Source: Atriophallophorus winterbourni
Lineage: Eukaryota; Platyhelminthes; Trematoda; Plagiorchiida; Microphallidae
Assembly (NCBI GenBank): GCA_013407085.1
Contig: JACCGJ010013582.1
Span: forward strand, 186,001 to 250,000
Length of the DNA: 64,000 bases
Reading direction: 5' to 3'
Numbering within the stretch: the stretch's first letter is position 1; each line of letters starts with the position of its first letter. Below are positions 37,101 through 48,941 of the stretch, one piece after another. The position numbers were made by a program, and so were the translations under genes. The notes beneath the pieces are model-generated. The model had not been told where the DNA came from. It saw nothing but the letters and a program-made list of their open reading frames with translations, and did no database searches.

Positions 37101-37669
37101 TTTATTGATAGCGATCATACAGATTACAAGGAGAAATACTGCGGATAAATATGGTTGGCATTATTGTTAAAAACCTTCAACAGCGAATACAAGGAATTTC
37201 ATTTTTTACAGTAATGATGAATAATTCACCATGGTTTGTGTCGCACTGAGACAATAAAATATCATTCTGCGAAAGCAATAAATTGTCCAAATGTGTCGAC
37301 GGACAGAAATTAAAACAATCAATTTTATTTTATGTTCTCAGTGAAATAAAATTTTCTTCGAATTCAATTTTGAGTATATATTTGGGCTACAAGGAAAATT
37401 CACAAATATTACTCAATTGACTCGTGCATCGGATATTAATATGAAAAAAATTAATTTTGGTAATATATACAATGATGCCGACGGTGTACATTAGAATGGA
37501 AGTAACATATTATGCATACTTTCATAATATGAGTTGTATATTGACGAACGTAATCTCAAAATACAAAATTTTGCGAACTGTAAAGTGTGAATGATTTTTA
37601 CTTATATAAACCCTAAATTTCAAACTTATATCAATCAAGTTATGTATAACAAAATGTGTGGCTTAAACA
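34116..37669. other. AT-rich non-coding DNA (right arm)
   Basis: Mirror of 7031-10526. It contains a LINE 3' tail at 35175-35255. No gene was supported; the open frames at 35613-35831, 36126-36359 and 36340-36525 show no motif. Confidence 0.45.
35175..35255 (+). mobile_element. LINE 3' tail fragment (right-arm copy)
   Basis: Carries GATGTACGTCCATGGTCGAC followed by ATCAACTGAAG and an AACAGCAGCAACAT end. It is the mirror of 9405-9485. Confidence 0.65.
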
Positions 37670-37890
37670 CTAGATTATTGTCATTGTTTACTTACTGAGC
37701 CACAAGTGGTGAGAAGCAATAAAATCTTCCTCGTTATTCTGGTTTTCCCATTTATTACACAGCACATAAAAAACATGCATAAACAACTAACGGTGTGAAA
37801 ATACAAAATACGCATTTTTTGAAAGAACAGTGTGTTCTCTTGTAATATTACTGCTCAGAAACGTTCGTTAATTATAACTGATTGAACGAA
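37670..37890 (-). repeat. Dispersed repeat, right-arm mirror of 6780-7030
   Basis: Reverse complement of the left-arm copy, with GAGCCACAAGTG at 37699-37710 and the run up to the TTACTGCTCAGAAACG segment near 37848. Confidence 0.5.
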
Positions 37891-38070
37891 TATATTAATA
37901 TAAATGTTTGACAAAGCTTTCATAAGTTGTTTGATCAAGATTGAAGAAGCATGATCGCGTCGGTGTAACCATTTATCTACGGTAATTGGATAAGTGTATT
38001 TCATGATTTTTTTGTTTATTCTGCCTAATTTTGATATAAATGAAACACATTATTTATTTACATGAATCAG

Positions 38071-38395
38071 GTGCCAATGGCATACTGACAAGTGCACTTC
38101 GATGGTGACTGGATGTACCGACGGAAGCCACTGTGCAATCAACGGCTTGTGTGATGTGGTAACTATAGTTACTGTCAGTAGACAAAGGGTTAAAACCTAC
38201 AAGAAACGAATTCTTATTTTGCCATATTATTTTTTTTCATCCAGAAATGTTCACCCGCAAACATCAAGTGTGCATCCAGCCTTAACATGTTTAAAGCTGC
38301 ATTTCACAAGAATTATTCTTCGGTTCCTTATATACACAACCATTATTATATTATATTGTGACTTCGATTATTTGCTTTTTGAACCGTTGAAATAA
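38071..38395 (+). CDS. Possible exon of a small cysteine-rich secreted protein (right copy)
   Basis: An acceptor-like CATGAATCAG (38061-38070) precedes an open frame with CTSMVTGCTDGSHCAINGLC and keeps all cysteines of the left copy (6493-6616). In the left copy the frame stops at a TAA after RQRV. Here that codon is AAA and the frame stays open to 38395, adding about 65 residues with no recognised motif. The longer tail is probably read-through of former non-coding DNA, or the left stop is the newer change. Family unknown; no other exon was found. Confidence 0.35.
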
Positions 38396-39239
38396 TAATT
38401 ATGTTAGACTAAACGATCTAGCGTATAATGCGACGCATCATCTCCTTCTGTATCATTATCCAGAAAGCACAATGCACCGACAGTTCTCGGCAACTAGTCA
38501 GTGAAACGTTCCACCTACAACTTTTTGAATGATTCATTATGAAACGTTAGCGATTTAACAAAGAATTTAATACGATTCTTTGCTTTGGTTCCCAGTCTTC
38601 GCATTATTTATCTCAATCTCAATTTGTTTTGCCTTTCTTTGAAATTTCTTCTCGTAATTTAAGCCATACATACGCTAAGTTTCTGAATTCGATTCTATTG
38701 TGTACAATACAATATTTTTACTTTAACGCAAGCAATGACGCGTTAAACATAAGCAATGCAGGAACGCACATGCTCTTTTAGTTTAAGGCGACATATTCAT
38801 GTCTCGACCGCTTCAATAACATGCTGAAACCCTGGTATTTGGAAACAAAAACCTGTTTGATCAACACCGCTGCTCATTTAGTTTTCAACGAGCTAAGTGC
38901 AACAGCTGAATACATGACTACATGTTCGTCGGGTTTATCTCAATGCGGAATTTCCTAGTGAAGCCAGTTTATTATAAAACTGATAAAAGTTGTTGAACGT
39001 TTAATAATGTGTTTTTAGTATCATGCGTGAGGTTATCACATTTTTTAACTGAATTGCTCAAAGAAGTACTGACCATTGTGATTAAATTTGTGTTTATTTA
39101 AAAGCAATTAGCAGTGATAATAAATGATGAAATGATGAATAAACTGTACAACACCTGCGAAAATATTCATTGCTCATGATATACTAAACTTCGTATATAC
39201 TTCCTCAGAATAAGGAAAAGAAATAAAATCTCCACCTAT
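38396..39239. other. AT-rich non-coding DNA (right arm)
   Basis: Mirror of about 5571-6400. Nothing supported. Confidence 0.45.
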
Positions 39240-42200
39240 CGTAAGTCACACTTGCTGTGTGTCATTTGTGCTGACTTTCCTGAGCCTGATTGCATGCTCT
39301 TCAAAGACCGTCAAAAGCACAATGAATACAAATACAAGGAACATCGTGGAATTATGAAACCTGAAAATATAGTGTCGTTAGCTTTAACTCGTTCAACTGG
39401 ACGGGGTGATTAAGCTCATTAGGATGATCCGAGACAGTTGATAGTTAAGTTAGACAATAAGCGTGACCTGGGAAACGTACTACTAAATTCTTGTTAACTT
39501 CGGTCTAACAATACATTGAATATTCGTATTCATGCTGATATTCATGGTGCTAAAGGAGAAATATTAGATGCAACATGAAATCCCAATCTTATCATCCTCG
39601 GAGTTTCAGAGCTAGCAGAAAATCCTGAAGCTAACGAGCGAGTTGAGCATGGCTACAGGCAAGGGAGTTTTATCGCTGATACTAATTTACTCTAGAAGGA
39701 CGTTGTGGTTGATATTATCAGATTGCATTCCCCTGCGAATTACAATGGTAATGGGCCATGTCCTCTGAATATAAACGTTTTGATGAGTTACATGGTTGAT
39801 ATTGTACATTTTAACTGAAAATGCTGGAAACACTAAATCCCAAAACGTTATATCCTTAGCAATTAGAGAAATATTTATATGAATGCAGCTTACTCTAATT
39901 CAAATACTGTACTGATTAATGAAGTTCTATTAACTGAAAACAATAAATGAATCTTTAGCTTGGACAAAAAATCACAAATCGAACGCAAATTCACAACAAA
40001 TGACTCCCGAGTGTGGGTAAAGCCAGATAAAGAAATCTGTTTTCATCAAGAAGATTATTCGATTGCTCCTCTCAAATCGGAAAGCATGATATGCTACTGA
40101 ACGTTTTAAAGAAGCAGATAAGTGCCACATTTTTTGAAGTGGGTTTCACGATGATGCTTGTCCCAGGTTATGTTATCACACGACATCATACATCTTCACT
40201 AACTAAAACTGCTTTCGATGCCTCCATAACAAAGTTCGATGCTTGATATAAAAAAATTGCCAAAATTGTCCCTAGGTTTGCGGCAAAACGACTTCAGTTA
40301 ATTGCAATTACGGAAACTTTGCTGAAACCAGATACCTACGATTGTGAGTTACAGATTACTGGCATGCCATTGCTTAACTGAGAACTCGCAACACGTGGAG
40401 AAAGTGTGGCACTCTATTATGATTATAAACTCAAATGCAGAGAACTCAAGGTTTCTCAAGTCGCTATGGTGCTTGTTGACAACGACTACAGACAAACATA
40501 GCACAATCGGCGTAATTTGTTGTCCCTTAGCTGCCCCGCAAGTGTACAAAACGACTCTACTCAACAATTAACGCTTCATTGGCTCGAGATATCATTATAT
40601 AATCCTGATCTTGTGACACTCTGATCTGCCTAACTTGCTCAATTTTAACAAAAGTTTCAGGACCGCAAATGCTCCAATCTTCTAGCAACTCAGTGACAAA
40701 AATCCTTTTTAAAATCACTTGGAAATCAATATAAGTTACAGAAAGACAGATATGCCTTCAATGCTCGATATGGTCTTGATAACAGAGGAAGACTCCGTTG
40801 ACAACATGACATACGATTGTCCGTCATGTTCAAGGGACCATGTGGTCTTGAATTTTGACTATGCATGTTGAGCAGGGCGAACAACCAATGCAACGGAAAT
40901 CATCAAAAATGTATGCTCATCTAAATTATTCAACGCCTAAAAATTTATTAACGATTAGCATATTGGAAGCATAAGAGGAAAAGAGCAGTGGATTATCATG
41001 TTGACCACGCTTAACCGAGAAATCAACACTAACTCAGCATTCTTACCTAAATAGTGTGAAAATGCATTTAGATTTAAAATCCGCGGTCGCTTCCGTGAAT
41101 AGAATAAAATGCGAGATTTGGCTTGGAGAAACCATCGTCGGTTATCTACAGATACCACAAAAGAGACCTTTTGAAAACTTAGAAACCAGGGTTTTGAAAT
41201 TATTGCTGGAGACAACATGAAGTATCAAGCTGATATAATGTCTAAAATGAAGCGGAATCCAAAGCTTTTTCGCCAGATTGTGAACCAGCATTATTTAGTG
41301 AAAATAGGAGTCTCTAGCTGACAGACGCCCTCTGAAAAGACCGCAACTGCAGCTGACATCGTGTAAGTTCTCTTGAAGTTTTTCGATACAGCATTTTGTC
41401 CGAAGAAAAGCGTATATATACAACTGAATCCAGAAACAACGCATCCCGTACCATTGAACTCAATAATCATTACCAAAGAAAAATGGTGCTGGAGACTCTT
41501 CTATCGTTGAATCGCGGAAATTTCCCTGGTTGTGATAATATTACCTGTAATATAATCAAGCTTTTTTGCACAAGTTCTATGCGGTCCTCTGACACAGTTA
41601 TTTCGCGAAAGTGTCACACCGAAGGAATGGAAATCCGGTATAATTTCGATGATTTCCAAATGATAGGTCGCGTTCAGACTCTGCAATATCCAAGGTGATC
41701 AAAAAGATCGTGACAAACATACTGAGCAAATACCTTGTACTAAAAGAAAGTATTTTCGAGAGCGCATCGCTGTTTTAGAGAGGGATCTTCCTACCTTACA
41801 AATATTCTCATCAACCGTGACGATTTGACCCGAAAAGTAGGGGTTAAGGAAACCATTCTTGTTTGTATTCTCGACATGTCTGAAGTATTTGATTGTGTGA
41901 ACCATAGCATTCTCCTACAGAAATTGGAACGCTGTGGTTTCACCGGTAGACTATTAGCTTGTTTACAAGATTAACTGATTTGTTTACTTTTTTGTTGACG
42001 GTGCTCTATCAAGTTCGGTAGCCATTACAAGTATACTGCCTCAGATATCCGTCCGCGAGCCAATCCTCTTTGCAAGTTGTGGCAATGACATACAGGTTCT
42101 CATCAAATGTAGGATCGTACTGTTCGCGAACGATAAAAAGTGTGGTCTACGATTGAAACGTCCAACAGTGCGAACTGCTCATAAAGAATCTGAACAACCT

Positions 42201-43050
42201 TTAGGCTCGGTTCTCAAAAAATCGTCTACTTTCGTTTTCATAAGGTTAATCATGGGAAATATTTGGAGTAGCCATATTTCCCTGGTAGGCACAGCGTTTC
42301 CTGGACCACAAAACTAAAGGTTTTGGGTGTGTTAATAAGAAACACTTTACGGATGTCAAGTCAATGCAACTCCGTCTATTGCAAAACATCACAGAAATTG
42401 TCATTTCCAAATAGACGTTCCGGTAGGTTGTCAAGACAAACAATTCCCTGAATTATAAATATAAACATTAGGTCCACGATGGAATATGCAATTAGAGCAT
42501 GTCTTGAAATGATTTCGCAAAATTGGGAAGATTATATTATCGAGCAACAAAACTTGTAACCGGAATTAGCCGGGAACGCTGACGATCTGATTTTAGTTTA
42601 CAATATTTTGAATACCTCCAATCGCCTACAATATTGCTTTTTTAATCTACGAGGCTCGCATAATACAATAGCTAGCACATTTACTCGAGATGTCCCTCTC
42701 TCGTGACTCAAATATAGACGACATATTTTGCCGGGCGAGTTTGATTTACTTGGAACAATCTACCCAATCATGTTGTAAACTTGCCAAACCATCAGATTTT
42801 CAAGAGACGTCTTGATGCCTCTTTGACCCTGAACCAGTGCATCGAACAAAACTATATATTTTAACAGCATGCATCTACATTTGTCATGTCCTTTGGATTT
42901 TTACCCCATTCCTCAACTGCTCAGTAAGCAACCAAATCATATTTTTGTTTGTTATATCATTCGTACACTCCTCATTATTCTGTGTTTTTTTGTAAACCTA
43001 TATGCTTTTTATTGACTATTGGAAATGAATTAAATTGAATTGAAATGAGT
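39240..43050 (+). mobile_element. CR1-like LINE relic, near full length but dead
   Basis: In order on the plus strand: a Cys-rich ORF1-like start (RKSHLLCVICADFPEPDCML, about 39240-39300), an ORF1 segment with NLIILGVSELAENPEANERV (39584-39643), endonuclease remains (LQLIAITETLLKPD near 40295-40335; SRDHVVLNFDYAC near 40828-40868), the RT start (MKYQADIMSKMKRNPKLFRQ at 41218-41277), SVREPILFASCGNDI (42048-42095), the catalytic site as LFANDK (about 42119-42140), and a 3' end with AATTGAATTGAA-type repeats (about 43025-43047). Stops and frameshifts occur throughout. The first 2 kb are shared with the left arm (3470-5570); the last 1.7 kb lie outside the inverted repeat. Confidence 0.82.
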
Positions 43051-43079
43051 TATTGGGTGTAAACTGAATTTTGTGCTCT

Positions 43080-44950
43080 ATTACTTTCGAAAGTTACTCG
43101 GCACTCGCTGATATTTTTTATAACTTGATTCCGCTAGAACAGATCTATTGAGCTCAACCACTTTTAGTTTTTTGTAATCCATATTTACGAATTCCCTATT
43201 TTCTAATTGAGTTTGGAAATTTTGTGCGATTGCAAAATGTCTTGTGACTGTTTTCACTTGATTCGAAATGCAATCATCTGCACCATCTTTTGCTGAATTT
43301 GACGAGTCGTGTATCGTTTGTGTGTGACAGAAACAATGGTCACTGTTTAACTCGGTACTTTGTACCCAATACATTACGATAGGTTCCCACGCGAACCCCG
43401 CAAATCTTTACCGTTAATCATTGGATAAGCGACACGTGTTTTCTCGCAAAACAGCAAAGACCACATTCAAACATCAGACAACCTTGACCTCAACTACTAT
43501 CGGATATCAAGATCAAATAATACTACGCCTGATTTGTGTCAAATTCGCAAAAATGGGGTTAGTCTGAAATCAAATGTAGTCATTTGTTATAAGTGCTCTA
43601 CTGTGAAACACACTGATTGCGATAAAGTTTTGACTAAAAAGGCAGTAGTTTGTATAAATGAAGCCTAAATTCCAAGTGTCATTTATGCGTGCAGCGACAC
43701 TAAAACAAAGCCGTTGAACAGTTCCTGGACGAATGTATTACAATCAGGAAAGCTATAAAATCGATTCAAATACTTATAAAACTCATCTCAAAAATTCTAG
43801 GAAACACTGAAGTCGAATGTAATTGCCCGCAACAATTCATTTGAAATTAAAACCAACCTAAAACCAAGCCTACATTCCGTACCTCTAATAGATTATTTAC
43901 GGGAGACTTAACAGTGTAATCTGAACCAAGGTGCGGGAGAAATCCGGTTAACTAGTGTCAAGCAGAAAAACTCACGACATTGGACAATGGTACAAGCCGT
44001 GTTCAACGATCGAAATGAGCTCCCTACTACCTCATTCAATAAGACGCCTAATTGGACATTCCAATTTTTTCTATCTTGATTAACGCGTTTACTGAGAATA
44101 ATGATCAGAAGTCAAAAAGTGATGGAAGACGTTTTTCTAAACTCTCACTTGCTCCGTACATAATCACAGACTGAATGTCGCATACAAGCTGATATTCCGT
44201 GGTTAGAGAGAAAATGTAATTCAAACGGTAAGAAAAAATCTGTTTGATGGACTGTTGTTCCTATTGGTGGTATTGAACATACTAACACTTATTCAAGAAG
44301 TGAAATACAGTACCCCGATTAAAAAAAGTGGCTCTGAGCTGCCGAAAGTATCAAAGCACAGGAGTTAGTCGTTGTGGATACTTTTAGAATACCTCGGTCA
44401 CCAACCTCAAAATGTGACGAGCCAGAACCTCTGAAACATTTGTCAACGAAAGGTATAATGGAATCAATTAAAAGCAACAGGAAAGCGTATCATATGCATC
44501 TTCCAATGGATGTCAAAATGAGTAAACATAGAGTTTGTAAGCTGCAACCGGCCATTGAACCATGGCTTCAACAATAAGACTTGTTTTCGATTAGAATCAG
44601 TGTGCTAATGGCACGACAAATGACTGGTGTCCGAATGCCGTTGTTTTTACAATCATGACTAATAACGGACAACTGCTTAAATGCTGAAATAATGCATTCT
44701 TACCTACACAGGCTGAATAGCAACACGTCTCCGGAGATGACGGAATCACACCTACAATCCTAAGGTTATGCAGCAAACAATATTGCCAACTACTTCGTGA
44801 TTCATTTAATCACTTTTCGAGGGAAGGCGGTGTAACGATTGACGGCAAGAGGAATCATAACACGCATTCACGAAGATAGAACTGCATAAATGATGAAAAA
44901 TGCATTCCCACCAGTGGACGATGGTGATTGAGTACTTGCGTGTTACGTGG
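43080..44950 (+). mobile_element. Second LINE relic, ORF1-like and RT pieces
   Basis: A stretch near 43550-43670 has paired cysteines like the ORF1 finger of CR1-type LINEs. The frame at 44374-44577 contains LSTKGIMESIKSNRK, which looks like ORF1. At about 44725-44830 the RT motif GDDGITPTILRLCSKQYCQL can be read, matching PGPDGITPRLLK of LINE RTs. The parts between are missing, so this is an internally deleted, decayed copy. Confidence 0.55.
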
Positions 44951-44964
44951 ACATATGAAAAACG

Positions 44965-45130
44965 TTATATATATATCGTATTATATATATATATATATAA
45001 TATAACTATATCTATATATCTATAACTATCTATCTTATATCTATATATTCTACTCTATATATATTCTATTATATCTCTTCTATATCTCTTCTCTCTCTTC
45101 TTTCTATCTATATCATATCTATATATATGG
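44965..45130. repeat. Low-complexity CTATAT/AT tract
   Basis: Imperfect (AT)n passing into (TATC)n- and (TCTA)n-like repeats, with a pyrimidine-rich centre. Confidence 0.9.
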
Positions 45131-45199
45131 TCCTAATACGAATATCCTATTATGTTGTGGTACTATGAGCTCTTTTATATTATAAATTCTCAAATATTT

Positions 45200-47095
45200 T
45201 TGAATAGGCAACCACAACCGATTTTAAGGTTTACTTCACAACTGGCCGGGCAAACAAATCTTCTAAAATTTGTCAATCTATAGAGATATTCATAACAATG
45301 GGTCAAACGATAGAGGGTTGCCAATCTCGTAATAGGTGGGATAACAATGATGATGGTGGAGGGTTTAACTCACAATCGAGAAAGTTTATATGCCCTACGG
45401 ATAAGCTTTTATAAGAGCGAAACTCTAGTCCAGCGTTCCCAGTATGGAACGTCAGGATCCAATTTTGTACATTTCAAAGACATTGTTACTAATAAGTAGT
45501 GGAAAAAATAATGAAAGAATTCTACATCACACGCGAAAAAATAGCAGTGCCCATGAATTCATTCGCTGTTATCTTACATTGTATCCGATGAAAAGAACTG
45601 ACATAGAAATGAGATCAGTTGGGTGACCACAACAGTATTTGCTCCTTCATGATTAGTCTCCATGGAAATGCCACTCTGAAGTGTTTGTATAGTGAAAGAT
45701 TCGTAAACGCCTAATTTTGATCGGGCAAGCAGTGTACAGTAGCACACCAAGTAAGCACAGGGACATTAATTATGATCATAGCAGCTCAAAATCACACCAG
45801 AGGCAGAAGATATGCTCTTCGGATGAGCTCCACTAATTTCGAAAGTCGAGTAGAGCGCTTACATTATGGACCGTCAGGATCAAATTCAGAAACATGTCAC
45901 AGTAAATTCTACTAATTGGTAGTGGGAAACTAATGAACGAATTCTACAACACACGCGAAAAACGAACCTGCCGATGAAAGTAATCGGTGTTAGCTGCGAT
46001 GTTTGAGATTTGAAGACCTGACATGTAAATGAGATCGCCTAAGCGACCACAACCATTGTCATTGTTACTTCATACCAGGTCGGGCGAACTAAGCATCTCA
46101 AATGTGCAAGTTTTGTAGAAGATTGATGAACGCTAAATTCCGATCGGTTGGAAACTATACGGTAGCTCGGATTGTAGAGCGTGTACTACAATGGTGATGA
46201 TCACAGTTCCAGCTTACACTAGAAGCGAATTATACGCTTTACGTATGCACTAAAATAACAGCTAAACTCGAAAACAGTGTTTGCATTATGGACTGTAAGG
46301 ATTAATTGTGTGAATATCTCAAATGAATTGATACAGATGATTAGCGACAAAACGGATGAACTAATTATCTAACACTCGCGAAATACAACAGTGCGCATCT
46401 AATTGATCGGAAAGGCCTGGCATGTAAATCTTATCGGTTGGCCGAACAAATCAGTTGTTGCTGCCAATGTAACGACATGTGGACGAACGGTAGACGCTAG
46501 TCCAGCTCGTAAGATTTGGGACAGCAATTGCGATAATAGCGGGTTGAATTCAAACAAGAGAAGGCGGATCTGCCCAGCTGATGATCCTCATTAAGAGCGA
46601 AACTCGGTTAAAGTGCTCTCCTTATGCACCGTCATGATTGAGTTTGTGAATATTTCAAACGAATTTATGAACGTAATCCAGAAAAACAAAAGTACTAATG
46701 AGATTAATGATTAATGAGATCAATATCGACTGGTCGAGCTGACAAACCTACTCAAATGTGCTAGTATAGAACAAGATTCATGAACGCTTAAATATACCTT
46801 ATGGCGATCTACCAAACGTTTTACGGTAGATATGGTTTTTAGGCTTGGAACTACAATGGTGATATTCACTGTCCTAAATCACACATGAGGTGGAGGATAT
46901 TAACTGCTGATTTTCCTCAATAAAAACAAAACGCTAGTCCATTGCTGCCAATATGGACCATGAGGATTAAATTTTGTGAATATTTCAAACAAATGTGCAA
47001 TGAGGAGTAGCGACAAAAGTCATGAACGTAATCTACATCACCTGCGAAAAACAACAGTGCCAATGAACATTTTCCGTGTTAGCTTACATTCTATG
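45200..47095 (+). repeat. Degenerate tandem array, about five units
   Basis: A landmark with GTCAGGAT(C/T) followed by an AATT-rich stretch recurs at about 45452, 45872, 46293, 46632 and 46959. A second landmark (ACATCACACGCGAAAAA and variants) recurs at about 45524, 45944, 46368 and 47033. Spacing is about 420 bases for the first units and about 330 for the last two. No coding frame is shared by the units, so this is a satellite-like array. Confidence 0.8.
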
Positions 47096-48838
47096 CTTTG
47101 GCTGGCTTCGTTTTGAATGGTATGGCTAGTAAAATCAAGTTGACTTTGAAAACAAAATTCATGTAATGCAGACGTGACCAATTAATTGCTTTTCGTTTTG
47201 GCAGGGAGATCTGAACCATTAACGAACATATGACATGAAAGCTGAAAATTGTTAACTCACCATGCATGTGTTTTAATCTGATCATATCGTGAATGAACAA
47301 GAGATGTAATATCTGATCTGGAATAAATCATTGTTCTTTAAATGCTGTAAATCATGCTACGAAAGGGGAGCTTACGCGTGTTGGATTATGTTTTGTTATT
47401 GCTGTTGCTGTTGTTGGCCAACTTCGGTCAAATTTGACCATGAATGTACAAAACAATCGCACGAAGTTTCATGTTCTACATTTTTTCAAATGACTAAAAT
47501 TTCTTTCACGCAACTTGTGGATTGATAGGCAGAAATCAGTCGTTGGACTTCAATTGCAATTCGGTGCTTGATGTGTCATGAGACTCACCGGTTGTTCAAA
47601 TGTTTTGCACAAGACTTTGTGACAATTCTGCGTTTCGAAATTCATCCTATCAGCTGGACAGTCCTTGATCATCTTTGCGTTTGCTCTGAGGTTAATTTGG
47701 TTCAAAGTCACTGACACAGTTTGACCGTTCGCTTTTTGTCCGTACGTTGGATCTAGTGATGCAGTCAAACATGTTTGAAGCCTGAAGTGAGTTGTTTGGC
47801 TGATGTGAGCGTTTAGTCGACAGGTCGTTGTGGCTGCTTTGGAATTATGATTTTTATCATTTTTTTGAATAATCTAATATAACTCGGTAAACACTCGAGA
47901 TAGAATACAGAAACAGCAATCAGAATACCGAGCTGAACGCGATCTTCGCAATAACAACAACAACAAGCGTAGACTTGTTACCGTTGCGAAAATGTTTTGG
48001 CGCGTTATCAAACTAGGATATTTACTTCGATATGACAACTTTGATGGTAATGAGTTGACAAGATCACTGCGAATAAATTATGATTCCCATTCTTGGAATG
48101 AGATGCATCTAACTGCTACAGCAGTTGTGAAATAATCTGCCGTTTAATAGTCATGATTTAACATGGAACATTTCTTCATCTAATTCCGTGTATAGAAATT
48201 TCAAGCCATTTGAGCAATAGAAAAATCCGTGTTTTCTCTCAAATTTGGATCTAACAATTAGGTCGATGTTTAGTTATCCAATAAAAAAACGGCTGTATTC
48301 GGGTTTAGGAAGTTTTAGAAATCCTAAATAATTAAATTCTGAAAATACTTCGCCGAAAACTTTGCATGAATAACACAGCATTTATGATATTGTTAAAGAA
48401 TTCCGAATGTGTGTAGCCTCCACTTATCAAAAATAACATTGGATTTATATACAAATTATCAGGTAAGATGAGGAATGAAAAATATGTCGACAATTTGCCA
48501 AACTTCAAAAAACGAGTTATTGGCTCCGCAATAACTATTTACAAGCCATCAGGACCGCATGCACTAGATGTATAATTTCGAACAGTGCGATTCTAATAAA
48601 TCCATCACAGTCACTGGTTTCTATATCAAGAACATATCTCGATCTATCGTTGTAGGAATTAAATTACAGCAAAATACTCTTGCGTTTTTGTCAAAGCAAC
48701 TGTCTTTTGATTTGTTGGATCACGTGCATTTGAAATAATTAATAAGATCTTAGACTGTGGCGTCACAAGTTTACGCAAATGACTCGAATTTGTACACGTT
48801 AAAGGGCGAGATGCATCACCTGGTTTACCCTTCTAAAC
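47096..48838. other. Upstream region of the single-domain LU gene
   Basis: Contains a LINE 3' tail on the minus strand at about 47395-47510 (GTTGTTGGCCAACTTCGGTC, then GACCATGAATGTACA). No other gene or element is supported. Confidence 0.45.
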
Positions 48839-48871
48839 CACGTGACGCAAAATGAAGCAACAAGTATCCCT

Positions 48872-48877
48872 TATAAA
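48872..48877 (+). promoter_or_regulatory. TATA box of the single-domain LU gene
   Basis: TATAAA lies 70 bases before the ATG at 48942. A palindromic E-box, CACGTG, lies 28 bases further upstream (48839-48844). Confidence 0.5.
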
Positions 48878-48941
48878 TCGAGCATATTTGTGCAAGCTCA
48901 TAAAGTATATCATCCATAAAATTGAACATAACGTATTCGAG

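Larger units (their letters stand above)
25612..41310 (-). repeat. Right arm of large inverted repeat
   Basis: Reverse complement of 3470-19195. It contains the intact LU gene, the better-preserved Penelope and LINE fragments and the longer LINE at its outer end. Homology fades at about 41310 inside LINE RT sequence. The LINE itself runs on to about 43050, so the duplication edge lies within an older LINE, or the left end was cut away beside the BEL DNA. Confidence 0.93.

Noticed and set aside
47550..47768. 72-codon minus-strand frame with several cysteines
   Set aside because: No LU spacing, no signal peptide and no splice sites.
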